A DNA stretch of 64,000 nucleotides from Streptomyces sp. SJL17-4 (GCF_036826855.1 NZ_CP104578.1:1178001-1242000), one strand, 5' to 3'; numbered from the stretch's first letter, positions 26,455 through 35,785 are shown. Program-made: numbers and translations. The notes: generated by a model not told the origin, from the letters alone.

Positions 26455-27291
26455 TCAGGTGAGGGCGAGGAGGCTGACGGCGACGGCGGCCGTGCCCAGG
26501 CCGACGAGTTGTCCGCGGTGGATGCGTTCGGCGAGGACGCTGCGGGCGAGCAGGACGGTGCCGGCCGGGTAGAGGGCGGTGATCACGGCGACGACGGCGA
26601 GGTCCCCGCTGCGGGCGGCGAGCAGGAACAGCAGGTTCGCCACCGAGTCCAGCACGCCGGCCGCCGCCGAGATCGCGTACGCGGGCTTCTCTGTCCCGAG
26701 CTTGCGGTACATCACTCCGGCCGCTGCCAGGGTGACGGCGGAGGAGACCGCCCGCCCGATGATCAGGGGTGCCACGCCGCTGTCGGACGGGGCCTGGTGC
26801 AGGAAGATCAGCTGGAGGGCGATGGCGGCGCCGGCCCCGAGGGCCAGTAGCAGAGCGGTACGCGAGGGGCGGGCCGATCCGGCGCCGTGGCCTGCGCTGA
26901 CCATCACCACCGCGGCCAGAGCGAGCGGCAGCCCGATGAGCCCGGCGGTGCCCAGGTGCTCGCCCTGGAGCAGGCCCACGCCGACCGGGAGCATGGCCGA
27001 CACGAGGGCGGTGACGGGCGAGAGCACGTTCATCGGGCCGATCGCCAGGGTGCGGTAGAGCAGGGCGAATGCGGCGGCCGAGGCCACGCCGGAGGCGGCA
27101 CCCCAGCCGAGGGCGGCGGGGCTGAACGAGGCACCGAGCACGGGCCACAGCAGCAGCTCGACTGCCAGGCTGGCCGGCGCGGCGATCATCACAGTGCGCA
27201 GCACGTGGGCTTTTCGGGCGCCCAGGCCGCCGAGGAAATCGGCGCATCCGTAGGCCAGCGAGCTGCCCAGGGCCAGCAGTAGAGCTATCAC
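26455..27291 (-). CDS. EamA/DMT-family transporter
   Basis: GTG 27291 follows AAGGGA, giving a 278-aa membrane protein with about nine to ten short hydrophobic helices in two EamA repeats (LGSSLAYGCADFLGGLGARK at the start; SAAAGVLDSVANLLFLLAAR in the second half). The family exports amino acids, amines or metabolites. It is the first gene of a leftward operon divergent from the XRE-cupin regulator. Three GAACGACC repeats lie between them, so the regulator probably controls it. Confidence 0.82.
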   Translation of the reverse strand: MIALLLALGSSLAYGCADFLGGLGARKAHVLRTVMIAAPASLAVELLLWPVLGASFSPAALGWGAASGVASAAAFALLYRTLAIGPMNVLSPVTALVSAMLPVGVGLLQGEHLGTAGLIGLPLALAAVVMVSAGHGAGSARPSRTALLLALGAGAAIALQLIFLHQAPSDSGVAPLIIGRAVSSAVTLAAAGVMYRKLGTEKPAYAISAAAGVLDSVANLLFLLAARSGDLAVVAVITALYPAGTVLLARSVLAERIHRGQLVGLGTAAVAVSLLALT

Positions 27292-27316
27292 GAGACAATC
27301 CCTTATGGTTACAGTA

Positions 27317-27367
27317 GAACGACCAAACCGTACAACGGAACGACCACCCCTTGTCAACCGAACGACC
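27317..27367. promoter_or_regulatory. three GAACGACC direct repeats (operator)
   Basis: GAACGACC occurs at 27317-27324, 27338-27345 and 27360-27367, spaced 21 and 22 bases (two helical turns). The sites lie in the divergent region between the EamA gene and the XRE-cupin gene. Such phasing suggests cooperative binding by that regulator. Confidence 0.65.
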
Positions 27368-27410
27368 GGGTGGCCCATTCCATTGACCAGCCGAAAGGGA
27401 TGGTGACCAG

Positions 27411-27995
27411 GTGACCGAGACAGAGGCGGCCCTGCGCACGCTCGCGCACAACGTCCGCTCGGCGCGTACTCGCGCGGGCCTGTCGCTGGACGAGCTCGGC
27501 CGCCGGGCCAAGGTCAGCAAGGGAGCCCTGGTCGGACTGGAGAAGGCGCAGGGCAATCCCAACTTCGCGACCCTGGTCCGGCTGGCTGACACGCTGGGCG
27601 TCTCGGTCTCCGCGCTGATGGAAGGTCCGACCGAAGGGCGCGTCCGTGTGGTCTCGGCCAGCACCGTGATGCCGCTGTGGGCGGGCGAGCGGGGCAGCGA
27701 GGCCCGGCTCATGCTGACGACCTCGGGCCCCGCTCCAGTCGAGGTGTGGCGCTGGCGCCTGGAACCGGGTGAGGAGTACCCCAGCCACCCCCACCAGGCC
27801 GGCGTCATCGAGACTGTCAGCGTCATTGCAGGGCGCATGGTCCTGGTCGTCGACGGCACGGAGCACCCGGTCGCGGCCGGGCAGACCGCCACGTTCGAAG
27901 GCGATGTCGCCCACACCTATCGCGGGGAGGGCGACGAGACCTGCCATCTGATCATGACCGTCCATTTGCCGCCCGGGCCCGCATCCGCGGCCTGA
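27411..27995 (+). CDS. XRE-family regulator with cupin sensor
   Basis: The 194-aa protein combines an XRE helix-turn-helix (residues 12-66: VRSARTRAGLSLDELGRRAK, VSKGALVGLEKAQGNPNF) with a C-terminal cupin (EYPSHPHQAGVIETVSVIAG, about residues 121-140). Such proteins sense small metabolites such as polyamines or amino acids. The GTG start 27411 is preceded by AAGGGATGG. It is divergent from the EamA operon. The His pair in SHPHQ may hold a metal or ligand. Confidence 0.85.
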   Translation: MTETEAALRTLAHNVRSARTRAGLSLDELGRRAKVSKGALVGLEKAQGNPNFATLVRLADTLGVSVSALMEGPTEGRVRVVSASTVMPLWAGERGSEARLMLTTSGPAPVEVWRWRLEPGEEYPSHPHQAGVIETVSVIAGRMVLVVDGTEHPVAAGQTATFEGDVAHTYRGEGDETCHLIMTVHLPPGPASAA

Positions 27996-28214
27996 TCCGT
28001 CCGCGGATGGCACACAGTCGGCTCCCCCCTGGACGACTGGGTTAGCTGTCAATCGCCTTGATTGGATGTCAAAGGACAGAACGGTCGAATTCCGGGTTGG
28101 TGTAGGTTCGCATTTCGCGTGTCCTCATCTCATTGACGCTGGCCCTCGTCTGGCCCAAGGGACAACGCGGTGAGACGTACTCCTGCCTGATCGTCACTGT
28201 CCTGTCGCATGGGA

Positions 28215-28263
28215 GCTGGCGGATTCTCACTGGTTCTCGTTCATGCTGACGGATTCTCACTGG
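28215..28263 (+). repeat. two 19-bp direct repeats, 30-bp period
   Basis: GCTGGCGGATTCTCACTGG (28215-28233) and GCTGACGGATTCTCACTGG (28245-28263) differ by one base. Short tandem repeats like this occur at IS21-type ends, but no istA/istB lies beside them. The surrounding 27996-28304 gap holds no gene that I can see. Confidence 0.55.
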
Positions 28264-28304
28264 GCCGCATGTGAACGCCTCTGGGCAGGGGATACGGTGG
28301 CGAG

Positions 28305-28659
28305 GTGACCGAGACACTGCCCGCCGATGTAGCCCTCGTGTTGGGCCGTTCTCGGCGAGGACGATCCGGTCCACCTCGCACTTCGCCGGCAGGTGCCGCA
28401 CATCCGCGTACGAGAACGCTGCACGTGTGGGTGGGGCACCGCGTACTTCGATCTCGACGCACCAGTGGTGGAACCGGCGCCATCCGGCCCGGGCACTGTG
28501 GTGACAGCCGAGGCCCAGATCTTCACGGAAGACGGCGAGTGCCCCGGCGAGGTCCTGGTCTTCGCACAGGGCGGCTACCTCTCATGGCTGGAGGTCTGCT
28601 CCTGGAGCGACGACATCGAGGTAACGCTGGCCACCGCTCAGCGGTTGCTGCGCCCTTGA
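28305..28659 (+). pseudogene. frameshifted hypothetical gene
   Basis: GTG 28305 opens with VTETLPADVALVLGR. The sequence then continues one frame over, from about 28,350, as LGEDDPVHLALRRQVPHIRV and then RERCTCGWGTAYFDLD…LEVCSWSDDIEVTLATAQR. The two parts read as a single protein of about 117 aa, broken by one extra base near 28,349. The downstream part alone (GTG 28393) lacks a ribosome site. It is probably a decayed small conserved Streptomyces protein; a sequencing error is possible. Confidence 0.55.
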
Positions 28660-28843
28660 TCCCGGAACCCTTCATAGACGGTCGGCTCGGCCTCTGACCT
28701 GGGGCGGTCGACTCGTCCCCCATGCAGGATGCCGCACAAGCCAGATGCGCTGAGAATCCAGAGCCGGGTGTTCTCATCCGACCTGGCAACCCCGCAGCTC
28801 AGGACAAGATCCACAGACAAGCGCAATTCGACGGGACAATCGT

Positions 28844-29059
28844 CACTTCAACGCCTCGGCCGCCAAGTCCTACCCCGGTCTCGTCGGCGCGGTCCTGGCC
28901 CACGAAGGGCAGCTCGACTGCGGCGTCCGGATCAACACGTACGTCCCCGAGCCCGCCAGCACCGTGTCGTTCGCCGAGGTCCTGCGGTGGTCACCGGCAC
29001 CACCGTCTCGGCTCTGCTGTCCGAGATGGTCTGGTCGTCGGCATGCATCACCGCGGACC
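28844..29059 (+). pseudogene. relic of a serine hydrolase like that at 22.0 kb
   Basis: CACTTCAACGCCTCGGCCGC and the following bases closely match 22316 onward (around the SAAK active site). After about 120 bases the match jumps to the 22,670 region (GAGGTCCTGCG…CTGTCCGAGATG). About 230 bases are deleted and no frame spans it. It is a separate, older copy, not an exact duplicate. The 28660-29122 gap contains nothing else that I recognise. Confidence 0.7.
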
Positions 29060-29122
29060 GTCTCGTGGGCCGGTGGGAGGGATGGCCTGTCCCTCTCCGT
29101 GAGGCGCACGGCGATGTGGGCG

Positions 29123-30136
29123 TCAGGCGGATTCGCGGATGACGAGGCGGGATCTCGCCACGGCGGCCAGGCCGGGGTCCAGGTCCTCTCCTTGGAGGAG
29201 GTGCTCGATCGTGCGGGCGACGGCGGCGGCGGCCGCGGGCAGGTCGAGGTAGGTCGTGGTCAGTTGTGGGCGCAGTGCGGCGCCGAGGGGGAGGTTGTCC
29301 GAGCCGGCCACGGCGATGTCGCGGGGGACGTCGAGGCCGGCGTCCCGAAGGGCTTGGATCAGTACGAGTGCGAACTCGTCGTTGTAGGCGTAGACCGCCT
29401 CCGGTCGCCGGTCCGGATCGCACCAGGCGGCCACGGCGGGCGCAAGACTGTCGGTACTGAGCGTGCAGTCCACGCGCTGGACAGGGACTCCCGCACCGCC
29501 GGCCACCGCCGTCATCGCGTCGAACCGCGCGTGGCCCAAAGCCGCGATGTCGCCACCGGGGACCAGACAGGCCAGGCGGCGGTGGCCTTGGTCCAGTAGA
29601 TGGCGGGTGGCGAGTTCGGCGACCTCGGCACTGTTCATGACGATCGTGGGCGCGTACGACATCTCGAGGGGGCCGTGGAGCAGCACGATGTCGACGCCGG
29701 CCTGGCGCAGGAGGTCGGCAGCCTCCTGCGGGCACCGATGAGCCTCCGCGAAGACGACCGCCGGGCGCAGTTCGGCCCAGGCGCGCGCGCCGCTCACGCC
29801 TGTGGCGGAGCGGTCGCCGTGCAGTAGCATGCTCAGCCCTCGCGCGGACAGCTCCTGGCCGAGTATCTCCAGGTACCGGTGCCGCGTAGGGGCCAGGGGG
29901 AGCTCCGGCATCGGAATGAGCACGACGTTGCTCCGGCCCGAGCGGAGCATGCGGGCGGTGCCGTGCGGCGCGTAGCCGAGTTCCCGCACGGCTGCCATCA
30001 CACGGCGACGGGTGTCTTCGTTGATGGGGCGGTCGCCGGGCTTGTTTAGGACGTACGAGACCGTGGTCCGTGACACGCCTGCCACACGAGCCACGTCCGC
30101 GCTCGTGGGGCGTCTGCTCTGGGGTCCGCTCTTCAT
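29123..30136 (-). CDS. LacI-family transcriptional regulator
   Basis: ATG 30136 has GAGGAG upstream; 337 aa. The N-terminal helix-turn-helix and hinge are clear (SADVARVAGVSRTTVSYVLN and YAPHGTARMLRSGRSNVVLI). The periplasmic-binding-like sugar domain follows (…AGSDNLPLGAALRPQLTTTY). It is divergent from the MFS and GH3 genes and probably represses them until a β-glucoside or similar sugar is present. Confidence 0.87.
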   Translation of the reverse strand: MKSGPQSRRPTSADVARVAGVSRTTVSYVLNKPGDRPINEDTRRRVMAAVRELGYAPHGTARMLRSGRSNVVLIPMPELPLAPTRHRYLEILGQELSARGLSMLLHGDRSATGVSGARAWAELRPAVVFAEAHRCPQEAADLLRQAGVDIVLLHGPLEMSYAPTIVMNSAEVAELATRHLLDQGHRRLACLVPGGDIAALGHARFDAMTAVAGGAGVPVQRVDCTLSTDSLAPAVAAWCDPDRRPEAVYAYNDEFALVLIQALRDAGLDVPRDIAVAGSDNLPLGAALRPQLTTTYLDLPAAAAAVARTIEHLLQGEDLDPGLAAVARSRLVIRESA

Positions 30137-30188
30137 GGGCTCGGGCTTCTCCTCATCCGCGGACCCTGGAAGGAACCGCCAGGGTGCA

Positions 30189-30204
30189 CACCTCGCGTGA
30201 GGTG
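30189..30204. promoter_or_regulatory. LacI-type operator candidate
   Basis: CACCTC-GCGT-GAGGTG is a 6-bp inverted repeat embedded in a longer GTGCAC…GTGCAC context, in the LacI/MFS divergent region (30137-30430). A second palindrome, ACACGTGT, lies at 30329-30336, close to the MFS start. Both suit a LacI dimer. Confidence 0.45.
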
Positions 30205-30430
30205 CACACGTGTCCACTGCTTGATCCCGTGATCTGGTTAACAGAATGCTACGCCCGCGTATCTGCACGGGAAAAGAGTCTTGTTTTCACCCCCGCTCGC
30301 GTGTCACGGTGTCCCGGCGCCCGATGTGACACGTGTGCACCTCAAGTAAACCTTGGGTGCGATCGCCGCCGGGCCCCTCCCCGCCCGGCGTGCCCGGGCG
30401 GCCTCGCTGCCGAGATCCGGAGGTGTCCAG

Positions 30431-31735
30431 ATGGGCACGATCGACCCCGCCCCCCGCACCGTCGCACCGCACGCGACGGAAACCCTGGGCCCATCCGGGC
30501 CGCTCTCGGCCCCCAGGGCACCCGTGAGCGCCGGCTTCATCGCCGCCCTCACCGCCGCCTTCCTCTTCACGTGGATGGCGCTGCTCCCGGCAACCCAGGT
30601 GACCCTTGCACTGCGGGTCCAGCAGATCGCGCCGCAGGACAAGGCGGCCGCACTCTCCCTCGTGCTTGCGGTCGGCGCCGTCGTCGCCCTACTGGCCCAG
30701 AACATCTTCGGCGTGCTGTCGGACCGCACAACCAGCCGGTTCGGCATGCGACGGCCGTGGATCCTCATCGGAGCCCTCCTGGGCGTGGCCAGTCTGGGCT
30801 TCCTGGCCACCGCCGACAGCATCGCCTCGCTCGTCGCGTCCTGGGCGCTGACGCAGCTGACCTTCAACATCCTGCTGGCCGGGCTGACGCCTGTGATACC
30901 CGACCAGATACCGCCCGCCCAGCTCGGACGTGTCTCGGCGCTCACCGGGATCACCACCCAGGTCGGGGTCGTCGGCGGTGTCTTCCTCACCCAGCTGCTC
31001 CTCCCCGACCTGACCACGGCGATCCTGCTGCCCGGCTTGTTCTGCCTGATCGGAGTCGGTGTCCTCACCGTCGTGCTGCGAGACCGGCAGCTGGCCCCCG
31101 CCGACCGTCGACCGCTGCGCCCGTCCGTGTGGCTGCAGGCGTACTGGGTCAGCCCGCGCAAGCATCCCGACTTCGCCTGGGCCTGGCTGTCGCGCTTCCT
31201 GGTGCAGTGCGGCAACATCACCCTGACCAGCTACCAGACGTACTTCCTGATGAGCCGCTTCGGATACACCGAGGACACCGTCGGACCGGTCGTCCTGAAG
31301 GTCCTCCTGGTCAGCATCGCCGGGATCGTCCTGGCCGCCATGGTGTTCGGCGCGCTGTCCGACCGTCTCCAGCGCCGCAAGCCGTTCGTGCTCGTCTCCG
31401 CCGTCGTCCTGGCCCTGGCGCATGTCCTGGCGGCCTTCGCCACCTCCCTGACCATGTTCCTCATCTCCGCGGCCATCACCGGCGTCGCCGCCGGGTGCTT
31501 CCTCGCCGTCGACCTGGCCCTGGTCACCCAGGTGCTGCCGTCGAGTGCGGACGCGGGCAAGGACATGGGTGTACTCCACCTGGCCAGCGCGTTGCCGCAG
31601 ATGCTCATGCCCGCCATCGCGCCGTTGTTCCTCGCCATCGGAGACGGGGACAACTACGCCGCCTTCTTCATCGCGGGCGGAGTGATCGGGCTCATCGGCG
31701 CCTTCTGCAATCAGCGCATCCGTTCAGTCCGCTGA
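30431..31735 (+). CDS. MFS sugar transporter
   Basis: ATG 30431 follows GGAGG. The 434-aa protein has about twelve hydrophobic segments and the motif GVLSDRTTSRFGMRRPWILI between helices 2 and 3, as in SLC45/GPH-like disaccharide importers. Another loop copy is FGALSDRLQRRKPFVL. It lies between the LacI regulator and a β-glucosidase-type enzyme and probably imports the glycoside that the enzyme cleaves. Confidence 0.82.
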   Translation: MGTIDPAPRTVAPHATETLGPSGPLSAPRAPVSAGFIAALTAAFLFTWMALLPATQVTLALRVQQIAPQDKAAALSLVLAVGAVVALLAQNIFGVLSDRTTSRFGMRRPWILIGALLGVASLGFLATADSIASLVASWALTQLTFNILLAGLTPVIPDQIPPAQLGRVSALTGITTQVGVVGGVFLTQLLLPDLTTAILLPGLFCLIGVGVLTVVLRDRQLAPADRRPLRPSVWLQAYWVSPRKHPDFAWAWLSRFLVQCGNITLTSYQTYFLMSRFGYTEDTVGPVVLKVLLVSIAGIVLAAMVFGALSDRLQRRKPFVLVSAVVLALAHVLAAFATSLTMFLISAAITGVAAGCFLAVDLALVTQVLPSSADAGKDMGVLHLASALPQMLMPAIAPLFLAIGDGDNYAAFFIAGGVIGLIGAFCNQRIRSVR

Positions 31736-31810
31736 CGACCTGTCCTCCTGGCCCTGACGGGCCGGCCCCTCTCGCACACAACCCTCCGCCTTCTCTCTGA
31801 AAGTCGCCCA

Positions 31811-34261
31811 GTGGAACACTCTGACCACGAATCCGTAGTCGCAGCCGCCCTTGCCCGTCTCGACCTGGACGCGAAGGCCCGCCTCCTGGCCGGCCAGGAC
31901 CTCTGGTCGCTGCCCGCCCTCCCCGAGATCGGGCTCGGCTCACTGGTCATGTCGGACGGGCCGGTCGGCGTACGCGGCACGGCGTTCACCGCGGCCGACC
32001 CTGCACTCGCCCTCCCCAGCCCCACCGCGCTCGCCGCGACCTGGGACCCCGCTCTGGCCCGGCAGGCCGGCCACGTGCTCGCGCAGGAGGCCCGCAGGAA
32101 GGGGGTGCACCTGCTGCTCGCCCCCACCGTCAACCTGCACCGGTCACCGCTCGCCGGGCGTCACTTCGAGGCGTACTCCGAGGACCCGCTGCTGACCGCG
32201 CGCATCGGCTCCTGCTATGTATCCGGCGTCCAGGAGGGTGGTGTCGGCGCGACGGTGAAGCACTTCGTCGCCAACGACGCCGAGACCGACCGCTTCACGG
32301 TCGACAACCAGGTCACCGAGCGCACCCTGCATGAGCTCTACCTCGCTCCCTTCGAGGAGATCATCGCCACCGCCCGTCCCTGGGCTGTCATGTCCGCGTA
32401 CAACCAGGTCAACGGCGTGACCATGACCGAGCACCGTGATCTGCAGACAGGCGTCCTGCGCGAGGAATGGGGATTCGACGGAGTGGTCGTGTCGGACTGG
32501 CTGGCCGCCCGCGACACCGTCGGCGCCATCACCGGGGGCCTGGACATAGCCATGCCCGGACCGCTCACCGTCTTCGGAGAGGCGCTCGCCACCGCCGTCC
32601 GCGACGGCCGGGTCTCCGAGAAGGACGTGGACGACGCGGCACGGCGCGTGCTTCTGCTCGCCGCGCGGGTGGGTCTGCTCGACGGCGCGGAGCCCACCGT
32701 TCCCGCTCACCGGTATCCCCCCGCCGTCGACGGCCGCGAGGTCGCCCGGGAGATCGCCGCCCGGTCCTTCGTCCTGCTGCGCAACGAAGGCGCGGCACTC
32801 CCCCTCACCACCTCCCCGACCGGTGGAGGCATCGCCCTCATCGGAAACGCCGCACGGGAAGCCCGCATCCTCGGCGGCGGCTCCGCCACCGTCTTTCCCG
32901 ACCGCGTCATCTCCCCGCTCGACGGCCTGCGGGCAGCGCTCCCCCACGACACCACGCTCACGTACGCGGTCGGGGCCAACCCCAACGAGGGGCTCACCCT
33001 GGCCGGCGACGACTTCGTGCTGCGCTGCGTGCTGCGCGACGTCCACGGAAACGTCCTCGCCGAACAGCCGATGCCCGCAGGGCGCGTGCGCTGGATGGCA
33101 TCCGCCCTCCCGGGCGGCACCGACTACGACAGCCTCGCCACGGTCGAGCTCGTCGGGACCTACACGCCGCGGCGGAGCGGTGCGCACCACTTCGGTACGC
33201 AAGGAATGGGCGCCTTCCGTCTGTCGGTCGACGGCACGGTGATCTTCGATGGGGTCCACCGGCCGGAAGGGGCGGACCCGCTGGACGCCCTCACGGGCCG
33301 CCCCGTCGCCCGGGGAACCGCCGACCTGGTGGCTGAGCGGCCGGTGAAGGTCAGCCTGCTCGCGTCCGCACCGAAGATGTCGTACGGCCCCCTCCGGGGT
33401 GTCACGTTCGGTCTGGCACACCGGGGCCCCGCCGGCGAGGAGGACCAGCTGATCGAAGAGGCCGTGGCCACCGCCGCCGCGGCGGAGGTCGCCGTCGTCG
33501 TGGTCGCCACCACCGAAGCCGTCGAGAGCGAAGGCTTCGACCGTACGACTCTGCGCCTGCCCGGCCGCCAGGACGAACTCGTCAGCAGGGTCGCCGCCGC
33601 CAATCCCCGTACGGTCGTGGTGGTGAACTCCGGTTCACCGGTGGAAATGCCCTGGCGCGACGAGGTGACGGCGATCCTCCTGTCCTGGTTCCCCGGCCAG
33701 GAAGGCGGAGCCGCGCTCGCGGACGTCCTGCTGGGAACGGAGGAACCCGGCGGCCGACTGCCGACGACCTGGCCCGCAGCCCTCGCCGACGCCCCCGTCA
33801 CCAAGGTGACTCCGAACGAGGGCGTCCTCGCCTACGACGAGGGCGTCTTCATCGGCTACCGCGCCTGGCAGCGCCACACGATCGCCCCGGCCTATCCCTT
33901 CGGATACGGCCTCGGCTACACCGACTGGACCTACGAGGACATGACAGTGACCGACGGGTCCGTCCGGGTCCGTCTCCGCAACACCGGATCACGGCCCGGA
34001 CGCGAGGTCGTCCAGGTGTACGCCGCTCCCGCCGAGCCCGACCCCGGCCGGGCGTCCCGGTGGCTTGTCGGATTCGCGACGGTCGCCGCAGAAGCCGGCG
34101 ACAGCGCCGAAGCGCAGATCACCCTGCCGGAACGTGCCTTCCAGACATGGGACGAGACCACCTCCCAGTGGGTCACCGTGCCCGGCCGGTACCACCTCCA
34201 CGCCGCCCGCTGCGCGACACGAACCGTTCTCTCCGCCGAGGTCGACGTCACCGGCAGCTGA
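31811..34261 (+). CDS. GH3 β-glycosidase with PA14 domain
   Basis: The 816-aa enzyme has the GH3 catalytic barrel (LGSLVMSDGPVGVRG; GATVKHFVANDAETDR) with nucleophile D229 in GVVVSDW. An α/β sandwich (SFVLLRNEGAALPL; ILGGGSATVFPD) follows, interrupted by a PA14 domain at about residues 390-530 (TYTPRRSGAHHFGTQGMG). A fibronectin-III-like C-terminus ends the protein. There is no signal peptide, so it hydrolyses imported β-glycosides in the cytoplasm. It is 76 bases after the MFS gene and is probably co-regulated by LacI. Confidence 0.9.
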   Translation: MEHSDHESVVAAALARLDLDAKARLLAGQDLWSLPALPEIGLGSLVMSDGPVGVRGTAFTAADPALALPSPTALAATWDPALARQAGHVLAQEARRKGVHLLLAPTVNLHRSPLAGRHFEAYSEDPLLTARIGSCYVSGVQEGGVGATVKHFVANDAETDRFTVDNQVTERTLHELYLAPFEEIIATARPWAVMSAYNQVNGVTMTEHRDLQTGVLREEWGFDGVVVSDWLAARDTVGAITGGLDIAMPGPLTVFGEALATAVRDGRVSEKDVDDAARRVLLLAARVGLLDGAEPTVPAHRYPPAVDGREVAREIAARSFVLLRNEGAALPLTTSPTGGGIALIGNAAREARILGGGSATVFPDRVISPLDGLRAALPHDTTLTYAVGANPNEGLTLAGDDFVLRCVLRDVHGNVLAEQPMPAGRVRWMASALPGGTDYDSLATVELVGTYTPRRSGAHHFGTQGMGAFRLSVDGTVIFDGVHRPEGADPLDALTGRPVARGTADLVAERPVKVSLLASAPKMSYGPLRGVTFGLAHRGPAGEEDQLIEEAVATAAAAEVAVVVVATTEAVESEGFDRTTLRLPGRQDELVSRVAAANPRTVVVVNSGSPVEMPWRDEVTAILLSWFPGQEGGAALADVLLGTEEPGGRLPTTWPAALADAPVTKVTPNEGVLAYDEGVFIGYRAWQRHTIAPAYPFGYGLGYTDWTYEDMTVTDGSVRVRLRNTGSRPGREVVQVYAAPAEPDPGRASRWLVGFATVAAEAGDSAEAQITLPERAFQTWDETTSQWVTVPGRYHLHAARCATRTVLSAEVDVTGS

Positions 34262-34384
34262 CCCATCACGGTCTCCCCAGCTGCTCCGGGACCGGAACCT
34301 GACACCGGTCCCGGAGCTCCGTCCCACGGCGGGCGGCGCCCCCACCCCGACCGCCCGCCACAGATGGATACACTGACGCATCCG

Positions 34385-34398
34385 ATACATGAATGTAT
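34385..34398. promoter_or_regulatory. ATACAT-GA-ATGTAT palindrome, probable TetR operator
   Basis: A perfect 6-bp inverted repeat lies 18 bases before the TetR start at 34416, in an AT-rich island in otherwise GC-rich DNA. It is well placed for autorepression. Confidence 0.6.
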
Positions 34399-34415
34399 TG
34401 AATGAAGGGTCTGGC

Positions 34416-35096
34416 ATGACCGCCGCACATCAGCCCGCCGTGACAGAGCCCCGGGCAGACCGGCCGCCACGGGCGGCGGGCCGCGAGACCAAGCGCCGCG
34501 CGCAGACCCGGGCCCGCCTGCTGGAGGCGGCTTTCGGAGTGTTCGCGGCCAAGGGCTTCGGACAGGTCACGATCGAGCAGGTCTGCGAGGAGGCCGGCTA
34601 CACCCGGGGCGCCTTCTACTCCAACTTCGACAGCCTCGACGAGTTGTTCTTCGCCCTCTACGACGAGCGTGCGCACCTGATCGCCGGGCAGTTGGCCCAG
34701 GCGTTCGCTTCGGCCGAAGAGGACCTGCCGATCGCCGCGCTCGCCGAGCGGGTCAGCAAGGTCCTTCTCCTGGAGCGGGAGTGGCTGCTGGTCAAGACCG
34801 ACTTCCTGGTGCAGGCCGCACGGAACCCCGCCCTCGCCCACGTCCTGTCGGCCCACCGCGGGCGGCTCCGCCAGGTGGTGGCCGAGCGCCTTCGGCTGCA
34901 CGCCGAGCGCAATCCGCTGCCCGCCGCCCTTCCCGATGTCGAATCCGCGGCCTGGGCAGTCGTGGCCGTCTATGACGGTGTGACGGTGCAGCTGCTGCTG
35001 GACGGCGACACCTCGGGGGCGCGTGCTTGGCTCGCCCAGTTGCTCACCGCGCTCCTGGCGGACCGCGCCGGAGCGGGCACGAGCGCCGACCGGTGA
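34416..35096 (+). CDS. TetR-family regulator
   Basis: ATG 34416 has AAGGG eight bases upstream, preferable to the ATG at 34389, which overlaps the palindrome. The 226-aa protein has the TetR domain (RAQTRARLLEAAFGVFAAKG, then QVTIEQVCEEAGYTRGAFYS-NFDSLDELF). It ends where the haemolysin III gene begins (GTGA overlap possible), so the two are one transcription unit. The ligand is unknown. Confidence 0.85.
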   Translation: MTAAHQPAVTEPRADRPPRAAGRETKRRAQTRARLLEAAFGVFAAKGFGQVTIEQVCEEAGYTRGAFYSNFDSLDELFFALYDERAHLIAGQLAQAFASAEEDLPIAALAERVSKVLLLEREWLLVKTDFLVQAARNPALAHVLSAHRGRLRQVVAERLRLHAERNPLPAALPDVESAAWAVVAVYDGVTVQLLLDGDTSGARAWLAQLLTALLADRAGAGTSADR

Positions 35097-35113
35097 GGGA
35101 CATTCCTCGAACC

Positions 35114-35785
35114 ATGCAACTGCCGTCCGCCGGGGAGAGGCCCGGTACCGAGGCCAAGCCCCACTGGCGGGGCTGGCTGCATGCCGGTGTCGCGCCGGTC
35201 GTGCTGGCCGCGGGGACGGTCCTCACGGTCCTGGCGCCGCATGGCTGGACGGCAGCGGCGGTCGCGCTGTACACGGCGTGCGGGCTGATGTTGTTCACGG
35301 TCAGCGCCGTGTACCACCGCGGCACGTGGTCGGCACCCGTGCTCGAGGTGCTGCGCCGGGTCGACCACTCCAACGTGTACCTGCTCATCGCCGGCACGTA
35401 CACGCCCATCGTGGGACTGGGGCTGACCGGCACCGCACGGACCCTGCTGCTGTGGGGGATCTGGACGGGCGCCTGCGCCGGCATCGTCTTCCGCTGTGTG
35501 TGGCCCGGCGCCCCACGGGCCCTCTACACCACCCTCTACATCGCACTCGGCTGGTCTCTCGCACCCGCCTTCGGCCAGTTGCTGCACCAGGCCGGCCCCG
35601 CGGTACTCGCACTGACCGTGACCGGCGGAATCCTCTACACCGCGGGCGGGGTCGTCTACGCCCTCAAGCGCCCCGACCCCTCACCCGCCCGGTTCGGCTT
35701 CCACGAGGTCTTCCACGCCTGCACCATCGCCGCCTGGACCTCTCAGTACGTCGCCATCAGCCTGCTGACCCTTCGGGCGGGCTGA
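35114..35785 (+). CDS. haemolysin III / PAQR-like membrane protein
   Basis: This 223-aa protein has seven hydrophobic helices. It carries the family residues SAVYHRGTWS and VDHSNVYLLIAGTYTPI (first His/Asp set) and FGFHEVFHACTIAAW (C-terminal His pair), which bind zinc in PAQR proteins. Despite the name, its usual role is membrane homeostasis or hydrolase activity, not haemolysis. The start is uncertain: ATG 35114, or GTG 35093 overlapping the TetR stop. It is probably regulated by that TetR protein. Confidence 0.85.
   Translation: MQLPSAGERPGTEAKPHWRGWLHAGVAPVVLAAGTVLTVLAPHGWTAAAVALYTACGLMLFTVSAVYHRGTWSAPVLEVLRRVDHSNVYLLIAGTYTPIVGLGLTGTARTLLLWGIWTGACAGIVFRCVWPGAPRALYTTLYIALGWSLAPAFGQLLHQAGPAVLALTVTGGILYTAGGVVYALKRPDPSPARFGFHEVFHACTIAAWTSQYVAISLLTLRAG

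Noticed and set aside
28722..29102. 126-aa rightward frame
   Set aside because: It crosses the hydrolase relic in a wrong frame and is Ser/Pro/Arg-rich. The underlying homology shows a deleted pseudogene.
35114..35785. Calling the haemolysin III homologue a virulence toxin
   Set aside because: The PAQR-type seven-helix protein with zinc residues is widespread in harmless bacteria; the name is historical and the sequence gives no support for toxicity.
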